A stretch of DNA of 34,772 nucleotides from Anaerolineae bacterium (GTDB lineage: Bacteria; Chloroflexota; Anaerolineae; Aggregatilineales; Phototrophicaceae), in the NCBI GenBank assembly GCA_022826865.1, contig JAJDUC010000013.1:1-34772 (forward strand), written 5' to 3'. Below the pieces are notes generated by a model. It had not been told where the DNA came from, did not search any database, and was given only the letters and a program-made list of their open reading frames with translations. Position 1 is the stretch's first letter. Every line of letters starts with the position of its first letter. Shown here one piece after another: positions 1 to 7,713 of the stretch. A program made the translations under genes and the position numbers.

Positions 1-123
1 CTGGTGGAGCGTTTTATCAACAAGATCAAGCATTTCCGCCGAGTCTTTTCTCGATTTGAGAAATTGGATACTTCTCATCTCGGTTTTCTGCATTTTGTCG
101 GTACGCTTATCTGGTTACGATAG
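1..123 (+). CDS. IS5-family transposase, C-terminal fragment (5' end outside window)
   Basis: Reading frame 1 is open from the first base and ends at TAG 121-123. It gives 40 residues beginning LVERFINKIKHFRR and ending GTLIWLR. The pattern VERFxNKIKHFRR...F...R(F/Y)EK...F..F...LIWLR is the well-known C-terminus of IS5-group (IS427/IS1031-like) DDE transposases, where the E of VERF is the catalytic glutamate and K/R follow on the same helix. Only the end of the gene is visible, so whether the element is intact is unknown. No homologous mobile gene is next to it inside the window. Recognition rests on family knowledge of the terminal motif; a chance match is unlikely over 40 residues. Confidence 0.8.
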   Translation: MVERFINKIKHFRRVFSRFEKLDTSHLGFLHFVGTLIWLR

Positions 124-140
124 AATGTCAACAGAACCTA
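124..140 (+). repeat. Probable right terminal inverted repeat of the IS5-type element
   Basis: The 17 bases after the transposase stop read, on the minus strand, TAGGTTCTGTTGACATT. IS427-group elements commonly carry ends of the type GG.TCTGTTGAC, and they lie just after the transposase stop codon. The matching left end is outside the window, so this is an inference from position and sequence style. Confidence 0.4.
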
Positions 141-405
141 GACTGTCCGGCTACGCTTTGGGCGGGCAGCAGTATAAACAGCGCGCCGAGGAGCGCGGCT
201 ACAAGTTTGCTAATTTGCGGTTTACGACGGGCTGCTTGCATTGAATAATCACCAGAAAGGAATGTATTGGAAAAGGCAAAGAAATTATGCCATAGTTCCA
301 CCTGTCGGTCAACATTCGCAAAACGCGATAGTGGATGATTTCGCAGACTTGGCGCTTGGCGCAAAATGAAAGCAGATTAGCGGCGCGCCCGCTTTTCCAT
401 CAGCC
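141..405. other. Intergenic stretch without a supportable gene
   Basis: Between the IS5-type end and the dioxygenase lie about 280 bases with only short frames. A 35-codon frame (262-369) starts right after AAGGA but with almost no spacer, and frames of 62 and 78 codons on the two strands have no recognisable domain. The stretch may hold gene remnants left by the insertion sequence. The promoter for the downstream dioxygenase should lie here, but I see no convincing -35/-10 pair. Confidence 0.4.
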
Positions 406-426
406 TTGCATTCGAGAGGAAAGGCT

Positions 427-1275
427 ATGCATGTCTTGACGCAGGAAGAAATGTCCTTCTGGCATAAAAACGGCTATGTCATCGTGCGGGATGCCGTGCC
501 GCCTGAAAATGTGGATGCCCTGGTCGATGTCATCTGGGAATTCATGGAGATGGATCGCGACGACCCGGAGACCTGGTATCGCCCGGCTGACGGCGATGAC
601 AGCAAACCAAAGCTGAAAGAATCGGGCATGGCCGAGCTTTACCAGCACCAGACCCTCTGGAACAACCGGCAGCATCCGCGCGTCTATGGCGCCTTTGTTG
701 ATATCTGGGAGACGGAAAAGCTCTGGGTGTCCATCGATCGCGTGAATCTCAACCCGCCGGCGCGCGCGGATTGGGACTTCCAGGGGTTCGTGCACTGGGA
801 CATCGATACATCGCTGCGTCCGCTCCCGAAGCGCGTGCAGGGCGTCCTGTCGCTGGTTGACGTCAGCTCCGAAGCCGGCGGCTTGCAGGTCGTGCCTGGT
901 TTCCATCGGCAATTTGCCGATTGGGTACGGACTCAGCCGCCCGACCGCGATCCGCGCCAACCTGACATGAGCGGTCTTGAACTGGTGTCGGTGGAGATGA
1001 ACGCCGGCGATCTGGTAATATGGCACAGCCTGCTGCCGCATGGCACCGGACGCAACAATTCCTCGCGGCCGCGACTGGCCCAATACATCGCGATGTTCCC
1101 GGCAATGGAAGACGACGAAGCCATGCGACAGGAGCGCATCGGCCTCTGGAAAGAGCGGAAGTCGCCTGATCGCAAATTCTTCCCTGGGGATCCGCGCCGC
1201 TGGGAAATCGAAAATAGCGCCACCGCCAAACTGACTCCATTAGGCGAAAAGCTGCTTGGATTGCGCCGATGGTAA
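427..1275 (+). CDS. Phytanoyl-CoA dioxygenase (PhyH) family protein
   Basis: This 282-residue protein belongs to the PhyH family of non-haem Fe(II)/2-oxoglutarate-dependent oxygenases, soluble enzymes that hydroxylate small substrates using 2-oxoglutarate and O2. The iron facial triad is visible: H123-W-D125 (GFVHWDID) and distal H205 (LLPHGTGRN), with arginines R209/R214 in reach of the 2-oxoglutarate carboxylate. The N-terminus (EEMSFWHKNGYVIVRDAV) is the typical PhyH opening. The start at ATG 427 is preferred to an upstream in-frame TTG at 406 because GAGAGGAAAGG sits directly upstream of 427. It heads a co-directional group with an oxidoreductase only 18 bases downstream, suggesting a shared catabolic or tailoring role. 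The substrate cannot be deduced; many bacterial paralogues of this family are uncharacterised. Confidence 0.88.
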   Translation: MHVLTQEEMSFWHKNGYVIVRDAVPPENVDALVDVIWEFMEMDRDDPETWYRPADGDDSKPKLKESGMAELYQHQTLWNNRQHPRVYGAFVDIWETEKLWVSIDRVNLNPPARADWDFQGFVHWDIDTSLRPLPKRVQGVLSLVDVSSEAGGLQVVPGFHRQFADWVRTQPPDRDPRQPDMSGLELVSVEMNAGDLVIWHSLLPHGTGRNNSSRPRLAQYIAMFPAMEDDEAMRQERIGLWKERKSPDRKFFPGDPRRWEIENSATAKLTPLGEKLLGLRRW

Positions 1276-1293
1276 TCGCTTTGGGAGAGTAAG

Positions 1294-2457
1294 ATGACAG
1301 ACACGCTTAAAGTCGGTCTCATTGGTTGCGGAAACGTCGTCTCTTACGGCCATCGCCCGGCTTTGACCACGCTGCCCGATATCGAATTGCTCGCCCTCGC
1401 CGATATCACGCCGGCCCGCCGCCAAATCGGCCAGGATTGGTTCGGCCTGCGCGCCGAGCAGCTTTACGAAGATTATCGCGCCCTGCTAGCAATCGAAGAA
1501 ATCGAAGCGGTTGTCATCGCTGTGCCCCAGAAGTTCCGCCCGCAGATCGCGCTTGACGCCTTCGCCGCGGGCAAACATGTGCTCAGCGAGAAGCCGATCA
1601 GCAATGTGCCGGCGACCGCGGATGAGCTGGTGGACGCGGCGGCGGCGGCCGATTTGAAGATGGCGATGGTGCACAATTATCATTTCTTGCCCGAATTTTG
1701 GCAGATGAAGCGAATGCTTGGCGACGGTTTGGTCGGCGATATCCGCGTGGCTACCTTGCACTTCCTCGGCGTCATCGATTATCCCGGCGCGGCAGAGTAT
1801 CAGGCGGATTGGCGGCATACGATGCTGGCCGGCGGCGGCGTCCTGATGGATATGATCCACGCCGTTTATTTGGCGGAATGGCTGGTCGGCGAAGAAGCGC
1901 AGCAGGTAATGGCTTTCGTCGACGCGCTGGAATACGCGGGGCGAGAGCCGGTGATTGAAGACCTCGCTCTGCTGCAGATCGCCTTCCCCAGCGCTTATGC
2001 CGCCATTCACATGGGCTGGGGCGAGGGCGTCGGCGGCGTCGATATCAGCGGGGCGGACGGCCAGATCCGGATGCGCTACAAACAGCATCAATCCGGCGGC
2101 TTCAACCAGCCTATCGAGCTCTACAGCGTCGACAAAGATTGGAACCGCAGCGACCACGCCATCGCCAACCTCGAAGACCATCAGGACAGCGTCGCCCGTT
2201 CATTCACGGCGCTTTGGTCGGATTTCCGCGATGCCATTCGCCAGGACCGTGCGCCTATGGCGCCGGGGGCCGCGGGCGCGCGCGCTTTGGAGATCGTATT
2301 GGGCGCTTATGCCTCCGCGGTTACCGGGCGCGTTGTCTCGCTGCCGCTGGACCGCGCCAGCCCTGTATACCGCAAAGGCATTGACGGCATTGTCGATCTG
2401 GCGGTCTGGCCCGGCAGCAAGACAAAAGCAGCCGGTCTATTCGGTTTGCGGGACTGA
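1294..2457 (+). CDS. Gfo/Idh/MocA family oxidoreductase
   Basis: A 387-residue NAD(P)-dependent dehydrogenase of the Gfo/Idh/MocA family, which oxidise or reduce sugars, inositols and related polyols. The N-terminal Rossmann fold begins KVGLIGCGNV (residues 6-15), and the family signature SEKPIS places E99-K100-P101, with K100 the usual catalytic/cofactor lysine. A downstream GGGVLMDMIHAVYLAEW segment corresponds to the substrate-side helix with the conserved D-x2-H pattern. GGGAGAG precedes the ATG by seven bases. It is 18 bases after the dioxygenase and 10 bases before the glutamine-synthetase-like gene, so these three are very probably one transcript. Length is normal for the family. The exact substrate is not predictable from the sequence. 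Confidence 0.9.
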   Translation: MTDTLKVGLIGCGNVVSYGHRPALTTLPDIELLALADITPARRQIGQDWFGLRAEQLYEDYRALLAIEEIEAVVIAVPQKFRPQIALDAFAAGKHVLSEKPISNVPATADELVDAAAAADLKMAMVHNYHFLPEFWQMKRMLGDGLVGDIRVATLHFLGVIDYPGAAEYQADWRHTMLAGGGVLMDMIHAVYLAEWLVGEEAQQVMAFVDALEYAGREPVIEDLALLQIAFPSAYAAIHMGWGEGVGGVDISGADGQIRMRYKQHQSGGFNQPIELYSVDKDWNRSDHAIANLEDHQDSVARSFTALWSDFRDAIRQDRAPMAPGAAGARALEIVLGAYASAVTGRVVSLPLDRASPVYRKGIDGIVDLAVWPGSKTKAAGLFGLRD

Positions 2458-2467
2458 GGCGCTTGCG

Positions 2468-3847
2468 ATGAACGACGCCCGTGGCATGCTGACACTGGAC
2501 GAACTCGCTGCAGGAGCGCATCGAGGCGACATTGAAACGGTGATCATCGCCTTCAGCGATCACTATGGACGATTGATGGGCAAGCGGCTTGATGTCGAGT
2601 ACTTCCTGGCGGAAGCGGCGCAAAAGGGCACACATGCCTGCAATTACCTGCTCACAACCGACATGGAGATGGAGCCGGCGCCGGGTTATGAATACGCCAA
2701 TTGGGAACTCGGCTACGGCGATTTTCATTTGGCGCCGGATTTGGCGACCCTGCGCCAGGCGCACTGGCTCGACAAGACCGCGCTCGTCCTCTGCGATGTC
2801 GAAGATGACCGGGCGCATCAGCCGGTGGCGGTCGCGCCACGCTCGATCCTGCGCCGTCAGTTGGATGCGGCGGAGGCTGCGGGCTTCCAGGTCGCCGCCG
2901 CCTCGGAACTGGAATATTACCTCTATCGAGATTCTTATCGCGACGCCCATAACAAAGGCTACGCCAATCTGGAGCCGGCGGGCTGGTATCTGGAAGATTA
3001 CAATATATTACAAGCGACGCGGGAAGAGCCTTTTACGGCCGCGGCCCGGCGTCATCTCAGCCGATCGGGCGTGCCGGTTGAAAGCAGCAAAGGCGAATGG
3101 GGCTTGGGCCAGCACGAGCTTAATATCCGCTACGCCGATGTTCTTTCTATGGCCGACCGCCACACGATCTTGAAACACTGCCTGAAAGAAATCGCTGATT
3201 CACTAGCGTGCAGCGTCAGCTTCATGGCCAAGCCGCAGGCCGGTCAAGCCGGTTCGAGCTGCCATATCCACCTCAGCTTGTTTCGCGACGGGGAAAACGC
3301 TTTCGCCGGCGATATCCCCTTGGGACCGGTCAATGGGTCGGACCTGTTTCGCTGGTTTCTGGGTGGTTGGATGCGTCGCTTGCCGGATCTCATGGTCTGC
3401 TACGCGCCGACAATCAATGCTTACAAGCGCTTCGAAGACGGCTCCTGGGCGCCAACGCGCATCGCCTGGAGCTACGACAATCGCACGGCCGGCTTCCGTG
3501 TGGTTGGCGCGGGCGACAGCTTGCGCATCGAATGTCGCGTGCCCGGCGCTGATTGTAATCCTTATCTGGCCTATGCCGCCGCGCTGGCCTCGGGTCTGGA
3601 TGGCATCCGACAGCAGATCGAACCGCCCGCCATTTTCGAAGGCGACATTTATGCCGCGCGTCACTTGCCGCGTGTGCCCTATACTTTGGAGGGTGCCGTC
3701 GACAACTTCGAGCGCAGCGACTTTGCCCGCGCCGCTTTTGGCGCCGAAGTCCAGCGGCACTACAGTCATTTCTACCGCAGCGAAATCGAGAGCTTCCGCA
3801 GCGCCGTTACTGATTGGGAGCGAAAGCGATATTTCGAAAGAATCTAG
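2468..3847 (+). CDS. Glutamine synthetase family ligase (GlnA-III/PuuA-like)
   Basis: A 459-residue cytosolic ATP-dependent ligase of the glutamine synthetase fold. Visible landmarks are the catalytic-domain segment ASELEYYLYRD (GS equivalent of the EFFLF strand), ESSKGEWGLGQHELN (metal-binding E and H), SFMAKPQAGQAGSSCHIHLS (ATP/glutamate site with H-x-H), NAYKRF followed by arginine-rich NRTAGFRVVG, and RIECRVPGADCNPYLAYAA. The frame is open back to 1955, but ATG 2468 is chosen because the region before it overlaps the upstream oxidoreductase and GAGG lies ahead of it. The architecture is closer to gamma-glutamylpolyamine/type III ligases than to the housekeeping type I enzyme, and the catabolic neighbours agree. 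It may glutamylate an amine or activate an acid; the substrate is unknown. Confidence 0.87.
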   Translation: MNDARGMLTLDELAAGAHRGDIETVIIAFSDHYGRLMGKRLDVEYFLAEAAQKGTHACNYLLTTDMEMEPAPGYEYANWELGYGDFHLAPDLATLRQAHWLDKTALVLCDVEDDRAHQPVAVAPRSILRRQLDAAEAAGFQVAAASELEYYLYRDSYRDAHNKGYANLEPAGWYLEDYNILQATREEPFTAAARRHLSRSGVPVESSKGEWGLGQHELNIRYADVLSMADRHTILKHCLKEIADSLACSVSFMAKPQAGQAGSSCHIHLSLFRDGENAFAGDIPLGPVNGSDLFRWFLGGWMRRLPDLMVCYAPTINAYKRFEDGSWAPTRIAWSYDNRTAGFRVVGAGDSLRIECRVPGADCNPYLAYAAALASGLDGIRQQIEPPAIFEGDIYAARHLPRVPYTLEGAVDNFERSDFARAAFGAEVQRHYSHFYRSEIESFRSAVTDWERKRYFERI

Positions 3848-3919
3848 GTTCCCAAAGCTCAATTTATCCGAAATCCAGGGACGGCAAATGGCGCGTCCGT
3901 CGTAGAAAAGGCATGGCAA

Positions 3920-4693
3920 ATGCGACTCAAAGACAAAGTGGCGCTCATCACCGGCGCCGGCAGCGGCATCGGCTACCGCACAGCGCAGCTTTTCGCAAAA
4001 GAAGGCGCGTCTGTCATCGGCGTCGACATCAATGACGAGGCGGGCGAAGCCTGTGTCGCCGAGATCACCGCTTCCGGTGGCGCCGCCGCTTATGTAAACG
4101 CCGATGTCTCCCGCGATGCCGATTGCCAACGCATGATCGCGACCGCCGAATCCACGTTCGGCAAGCTGGACATCCTCTTCAACAACGCCGGCATCAGCCA
4201 CGCCGCTGACGCCGACGCCATTCATACCTCGGAAGCCGTCTGGGATCTGACCATGCAGGTCAATGTCAAGGGCGTCTTCCTCGGCTGCAAATACGGCATC
4301 CCGGCCCTGCAACGGGCGGGCGGCGGCAGTATCATCAACACCGCTTCTTTTGTGGCTCTGCTCGGCGCGGCCACACCGCAGTTGGCCTATACCGCCAGCA
4401 AAGGCGCCGTGCTGGCGATGTCGCGCGAATTGGCGCTGATCCATGCGCGCGAGGGAATCCGCGTCAACGCCCTTTGCCCCGGCCCCCTGCGCACGGAATT
4501 GCTGATGAAGTACCTGGACACGGAAGAGAAGAAGCAGCGCCGGCTCGTGCATATCCCGATGGGGCGCTTTGGCGAGGCGGATGAAATAGCAAAAGCCGCG
4601 CTCTATCTGGCATCTGAAGAATCCTCCTTTGTGACCGGCAGCGCATTCCTCGTCGATGGCGGCATCACCGCCGCTTATGTCACGCCGGAGTAG
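3920..4693 (+). CDS. Short-chain dehydrogenase/reductase (SDR), NAD-type
   Basis: A 257-residue classical SDR. It has the nucleotide motif TGAGSGIG near residues 11-18, an acidic residue at the end of strand 2 (GVDIND) that favours NAD(H) over NADP(H), the structural NNAG motif, and the catalytic set S143, Y157 and K161 (YTASK). The C-terminus GSAFLVDGGIT is typical for the family. ATG 3920 has AAAAGG upstream; the 72-base gap after the ligase gene shows no terminator, so it may be the last gene of the dioxygenase-oxidoreductase-ligase set. It probably oxidises a secondary alcohol to a ketone, or the reverse, in the same pathway. Family assignment is sure; substrate is not. Confidence 0.92.
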   Translation: MRLKDKVALITGAGSGIGYRTAQLFAKEGASVIGVDINDEAGEACVAEITASGGAAAYVNADVSRDADCQRMIATAESTFGKLDILFNNAGISHAADADAIHTSEAVWDLTMQVNVKGVFLGCKYGIPALQRAGGGSIINTASFVALLGAATPQLAYTASKGAVLAMSRELALIHAREGIRVNALCPGPLRTELLMKYLDTEEKKQRRLVHIPMGRFGEADEIAKAALYLASEESSFVTGSAFLVDGGITAAYVTPE

Positions 4694-4705
4694 GCCTTCG
4701 CTTGC

Positions 4706-4735
4706 GCTGACAAGTCCCGCGCCATCTTCTATAAT
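4706..4735 (+). promoter_or_regulatory. Predicted sigma-70-type promoter for the acyl-CoA ligase
   Basis: CTGACA (4706-4711), an 18-base spacer and a perfect TATAAT (4730-4735) lie 63 bases before the ligase ATG. The direct repeat AATGTCAGG occurs just downstream (4733-4741 and 4742-4750), a possible operator. This is pattern matching only. Confidence 0.55.
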
Positions 4736-4797
4736 GTCAGGAATGTCAGGCAGTTCGTCCTTTGCGGCCGCGTCTCCGGCGGAATGGGAGAAAGCTC

Positions 4798-6420
4798 ATG
4801 TTAAACGGTCTAATGATGGATTATCCGCTGACGCTCGACAGGATCGTCGAATACGCCCGGCGCATGACACCGCAAAAGAGCATCAAGACAAAATTGCCCG
4901 ACGGCGACTGGCATGAATACAGCTATGCAGACTTCTACCGGCGGGTGAAGAAACTGGGCAATGTCCTGGAGGCTCTCGGCGTTGCCAGGGGCGACCGCGT
5001 CGGCACCTTCGCCTTCAACAATTACCAGCATCTGGAGTTTTACTTTGGCATACCCGGCGCCGGCGCGGTCTGCCATACACTGAATATCCGCCTCTCGCAA
5101 GAACAACTCAAATACATCATCAACCACGCCGAAGACAAGGTCATATTTGTTGAAGGCGCGCTGATGCCGGCACTCGAAGCGATCGCCGATCAGCTGAGGA
5201 CGGTGCGGCATTTTGTCGTCTTCAATCTCGACCCGAACGCGGACTGCCGCCTGCCGAATGCGCTGCGCTATGAAGAGCTGATGGCGGCCGCCAGCGCCGA
5301 CTGCCGCTGGCGCTGCGCAGACGAGAATATGGCTATGGGCTTGTGTTATACCAGCGGCACGACCGGGATGCCGAAAGGCGTACTCTACAGCCATCGGTCC
5401 ATGACGCTGCATACGATGGGCGTTTTACAGACGGCGGCCATCGGAGTCACCGAGGCCGATGTCGTGCTGGCGGTCGTTCCCCAATTCCACGCGATGGCTT
5501 GGGGATTGCCATACGCCGCCGCCTGGGTGGGCGCAACCATCGTCATGCCCGGCCCGCACCTGCAGCCGGCGCCGCTGGCGGATATGATTGAGCGCGAGCG
5601 CGTTACGATCGCGGCCGGCGTGCCGACCATCTGGAACGGTCTTTATCACGAACTGCGCCAGAACCCGCGCGATGTCTCCAGCATCACGCAGCTTGTCGTC
5701 GGCGGCTCGGCTATGCCGCGCGGCTTGATCGAAGCCTATGAACATGACTTCGACGTCAATGTCGTGCACGCCTGGGGCATGACCGAGATGTCGCCCATCG
5801 GCAGCGTCTCCAAATTGCAGACGCGGCATCAGTCATTGGACGCGGCCGGGCGCTGGGACATCAAAGCGAAACAAGGATACTTTGTTCCCGGCGTGGAGGC
5901 GCGCATCGTCGACAGTGAAGGCGCTGAATTGCCTTGGGACGGCGAAACCATGGGCGAATTGCAAGTGCGCGGCTTATGGGTGGTCGGGCAGTATTTCAAG
6001 ACCGAAGGCGATCAGGAGCACTTTAGCGCGGACGGCTGGTTCCGCACCGGCGATGTCGCCACCATCGACCCCAACGGCTTTATGACTATTGCCGACCGCA
6101 CCAAAGATCTGGTGAAAAGCGGCGGCGAATGGATCTCTTCGGTCGATCTGGAAAACAGGTTGATCTCCCACCCGGACATACTCGAAGCAGCGGTGATCGC
6201 GATGCCCGACGAGCGCTGGGGCGAGCGGCCGCTGGCTGTGCTGGTCCCGCTGCGCAGCGAATATGACGCCGCGGCGCTTAATGCCTACTTGCTGGAGCAA
6301 TTTCCGAAATACTGGCTGCCCGACCGCTACGCGCAGATTGAAGAAATCCCAAAGACGGGCGTCGGCAAAATGGATAAGAAGGTCCTGCGGCAAATGCTCG
6401 CGGATGGGGACTTGGCATGA
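4798..6420 (+). CDS. Acyl-CoA synthetase (AMP-forming), medium/long-chain AlkK-like
   Basis: A 540-residue ANL-superfamily ligase that converts a carboxylic acid, ATP and CoA to the acyl-CoA through an acyl-AMP intermediate. It shows the P-loop-like A3 motif [10 protein letters not shown] from residue 185, the aromatic [10 protein letters not shown] motif, [12 protein letters not shown] (A7) and [14 protein letters not shown] (A8, hinge), and the C-terminal catalytic lysine K524 in GVGKMDKK (A10). The opening [20 protein letters not shown] matches the medium-chain AlkK-type subgroup. The start at ATG 4798 follows GGGAGAAAG; an upstream in-frame start at 4762 is less well placed. A predicted promoter lies at 4706-4735. 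The gene is followed by an IS insertion 50 bases past its stop, which leaves the coding region untouched. Chain length of the substrate is not determinable here. Confidence 0.92.
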   Translation: MLNGLMMDYPLTLDRIVEYARRMTPQKSIKTKLPDGDWHEYSYADFYRRVKKLGNVLEALGVARGDRVGTFAFNNYQHLEFYFGIPGAGAVCHTLNIRLSQEQLKYIINHAEDKVIFVEGALMPALEAIADQLRTVRHFVVFNLDPNADCRLPNALRYEELMAAASADCRWRCADENMAMGLCYTSGTTGMPKGVLYSHRSMTLHTMGVLQTAAIGVTEADVVLAVVPQFHAMAWGLPYAAAWVGATIVMPGPHLQPAPLADMIERERVTIAAGVPTIWNGLYHELRQNPRDVSSITQLVVGGSAMPRGLIEAYEHDFDVNVVHAWGMTEMSPIGSVSKLQTRHQSLDAAGRWDIKAKQGYFVPGVEARIVDSEGAELPWDGETMGELQVRGLWVVGQYFKTEGDQEHFSADGWFRTGDVATIDPNGFMTIADRTKDLVKSGGEWISSVDLENRLISHPDILEAAVIAMPDERWGERPLAVLVPLRSEYDAAALNAYLLEQFPKYWLPDRYAQIEEIPKTGVGKMDKKVLRQMLADGDLA

Positions 6421-6459
6421 TGCTTCGTAAAGACCGCGCTGTGCAAATGTTCCCCTTCC

Positions 6460-6470
6460 CTCCTTGTGGG
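6460..6470. repeat. Target-site duplication, left copy (11 bp)
   Basis: CTCCTTGTGGG immediately left of the IS end is repeated exactly at 7672-7682 right of the other end. An 11-bp duplication suits the IS4 family. Confidence 0.95.
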
Positions 6471-6487
6471 CTGAGGAGCGGACACGT
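6471..6487. repeat. IS4-family left terminal inverted repeat (17 bp)
   Basis: CTGAGGAGCGGACACGT, an exact inverted match to 7655-7671. Confidence 0.96.
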
Positions 6488-6558
6488 ATGGATTGAGTTG
6501 CGTTAGATAGATTCATCAGTACCCTTTCTATTGGAAGAAAGAAACGAAAGGGTATCTG

Positions 6559-7653
6559 ATGAATCTAAAGTTACTTTATCAGTGGTTTGGTCAAATGGCG
6601 AGCAATCTACCCAGTATGAACTATTGGCAACTGTGTAATTTGACCTTATTTTGCCTGGGCGTGATCTTGTCGGAAAGCAGTCAGCAGATGTCTATAGCGC
6701 GGAAAGTGGCTGCTGGACAGCGTGTGTCCAGTATGGAGCGGCGGTTGCGGCGATTTTTGTCGAACCAGAAATGGGATATGGATCGATTCATGGTGGAATG
6801 GACGCGCTGGGTGTTGAGTTGCCTGAAAGGGAAGCGCATTCATCTGTTAGTCGATGAGAGTAAGCTACACGATCGAATAGGCGTAATGATGGTCGGAGTG
6901 GCCTTTGATGGCCGTTGCATTCCTTTGGCATGGCGCTGTTACAAAGGCAATAGCGCCAAGGATTATCCGCCCGAAGGCCAAGTGGAGGTGATCACAAGAT
7001 TGCTGGAGTTGGTTCGTATCGGCCTCCCAGACGACAGGAAGGTGCTGGTGTCGGCAGATCGAGGCATTGGCACATCGCCGAGGCTATGTCGCCAGGTCGA
7101 TGAAATGGGCTTTAAGTATCTGTTTCGGATCACCAAGCAGAGCAAGATCCTGACTGAGACTGGCGAGTTAACCATCTATGACCAGGTCAAGCCGGGCGCC
7201 ATTTGGAAAGCGGAGGGCAGAGTCTTTAAGCAGCGAGGACGGCTACCAGCCCACGTTCGAGCCATTTGGGACAAGGCCTGCGATGAACCGTGGTTGCTGA
7301 TCACTAACGACCCTGGGCTAACCGGGCAGGAATATGCCAGGCGCAACTGGCAAGAGCAGAGTTTTCGCGACCTAAAAAGCGGTGGCTGGAACTGGTCAAA
7401 CAGCTATGTGCGCTGCCCACAGCGAATGACGCGTCTAATCGCTATTCTTGCAGTGGCCTATGCCTGGACACTAAGTATGGGCTGTCATGCCGTTGAAAAG
7501 GGCATGGCGCGTTCATTAACCCGAAATCAGAAACAACAGCCGAGACGCCAATGGAGTCTCTTCAAAGAAGGGCTAATGTACTTTGTTGAGAGGGTAATAC
7601 CTAAATATTACTGTCCACCGATGCGATTTATTACGGACAGACGACTATGCTAA
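6559..7653 (+). CDS. IS4-family DDE transposase
   Basis: A 364-residue transposase that cuts and joins the ends of its own element. The acidic triad is visible as D99 (HLLVDES), D167 (SADRG) and E266, the last inside a perfect IS4 signature Y259-x2-R262-x3-E266-x6-K273 (the YREK motif). The N-terminal helical part (first ~90 residues) is the DNA-binding region expected for the family. Length is slightly short of many IS4 enzymes but without a frameshift or internal stop. ATG 6559 lies downstream of AAAGAAACGAAAGGGTATCTG, giving an AAAGGG ribosome site; the stop lies one base before the right inverted repeat. It appears intact and functional. Confidence 0.96.
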   Translation: MNLKLLYQWFGQMASNLPSMNYWQLCNLTLFCLGVILSESSQQMSIARKVAAGQRVSSMERRLRRFLSNQKWDMDRFMVEWTRWVLSCLKGKRIHLLVDESKLHDRIGVMMVGVAFDGRCIPLAWRCYKGNSAKDYPPEGQVEVITRLLELVRIGLPDDRKVLVSADRGIGTSPRLCRQVDEMGFKYLFRITKQSKILTETGELTIYDQVKPGAIWKAEGRVFKQRGRLPAHVRAIWDKACDEPWLLITNDPGLTGQEYARRNWQEQSFRDLKSGGWNWSNSYVRCPQRMTRLIAILAVAYAWTLSMGCHAVEKGMARSLTRNQKQQPRRQWSLFKEGLMYFVERVIPKYYCPPMRFITDRRLC

Positions 7654-7654
7654 A

Positions 7655-7671
7655 ACGTGTCCGCTCCTCAG
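7655..7671. repeat. IS4-family right terminal inverted repeat (17 bp)
   Basis: ACGTGTCCGCTCCTCAG, the exact inverted match of 6471-6487; it begins directly after the transposase stop. Confidence 0.96.
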
Positions 7672-7682
7672 CTCCTTGTGGG
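7672..7682. repeat. Target-site duplication, right copy (11 bp)
   Basis: CTCCTTGTGGG, identical to 6460-6470. Confidence 0.95.
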
Positions 7683-7713
7683 CGAAGGGGCTAGGGGACG
7701 GGGGTATGGATTC

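Larger units (their letters stand above)
6471..7671 (+). mobile_element. Complete IS4-family insertion sequence, 1201 bp
   Basis: The element is bounded by perfect 17-bp terminal inverted repeats (CTGAGGAGCGGACACGT at 6471-6487 and its complement at 7655-7671) and by an identical 11-bp target duplication on each side. It carries a single transposase gene (6559-7653) that fills nearly all of it. Base composition is visibly more AT-rich than the neighbouring genes. Perfect ends, perfect duplication and an uninterrupted transposase point to a recent and possibly still active insertion. It sits between two genes and disrupts only an intergenic palindrome. Confidence 0.97.
6452..7690. repeat. Palindrome CCCCTTC...GAAGGGG split by the IS insertion
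   Basis: Removing the IS and one target copy restores CCCCTTC (6452-6458), a 13-base loop and GAAGGGG (7684-7690). The 11 central loop bases are precisely the duplicated target. The original hairpin lay between the acyl-CoA ligase and the enolase-superfamily gene and could have acted as a terminator or as a dispersed REP-like repeat. Confidence 0.7.

Noticed and set aside
128..364. 78-codon minus-strand frame with a hydrophobic stretch
   Set aside because: No ribosome site or family resemblance; it runs into the IS5-type end region and looks accidental.
1955..2467. N-terminal extension of the glutamine-synthetase-like gene
   Set aside because: The extension overlaps the Gfo/Idh/MocA gene in another frame and is Arg/Ser-rich without homology; ATG 2468 has a ribosome site.
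3203..4552. 449-codon open frame on the minus strand
   Set aside because: It spans two plus-strand genes (glutamine-synthetase-like ligase and SDR) with clear motifs; the antisense product has none.
7657..7713. 19-residue N-terminal extension of the enolase-superfamily gene
   Set aside because: It begins inside the inverted repeat of the IS and reads through the disrupted palindrome; the family start is ATG 7714.
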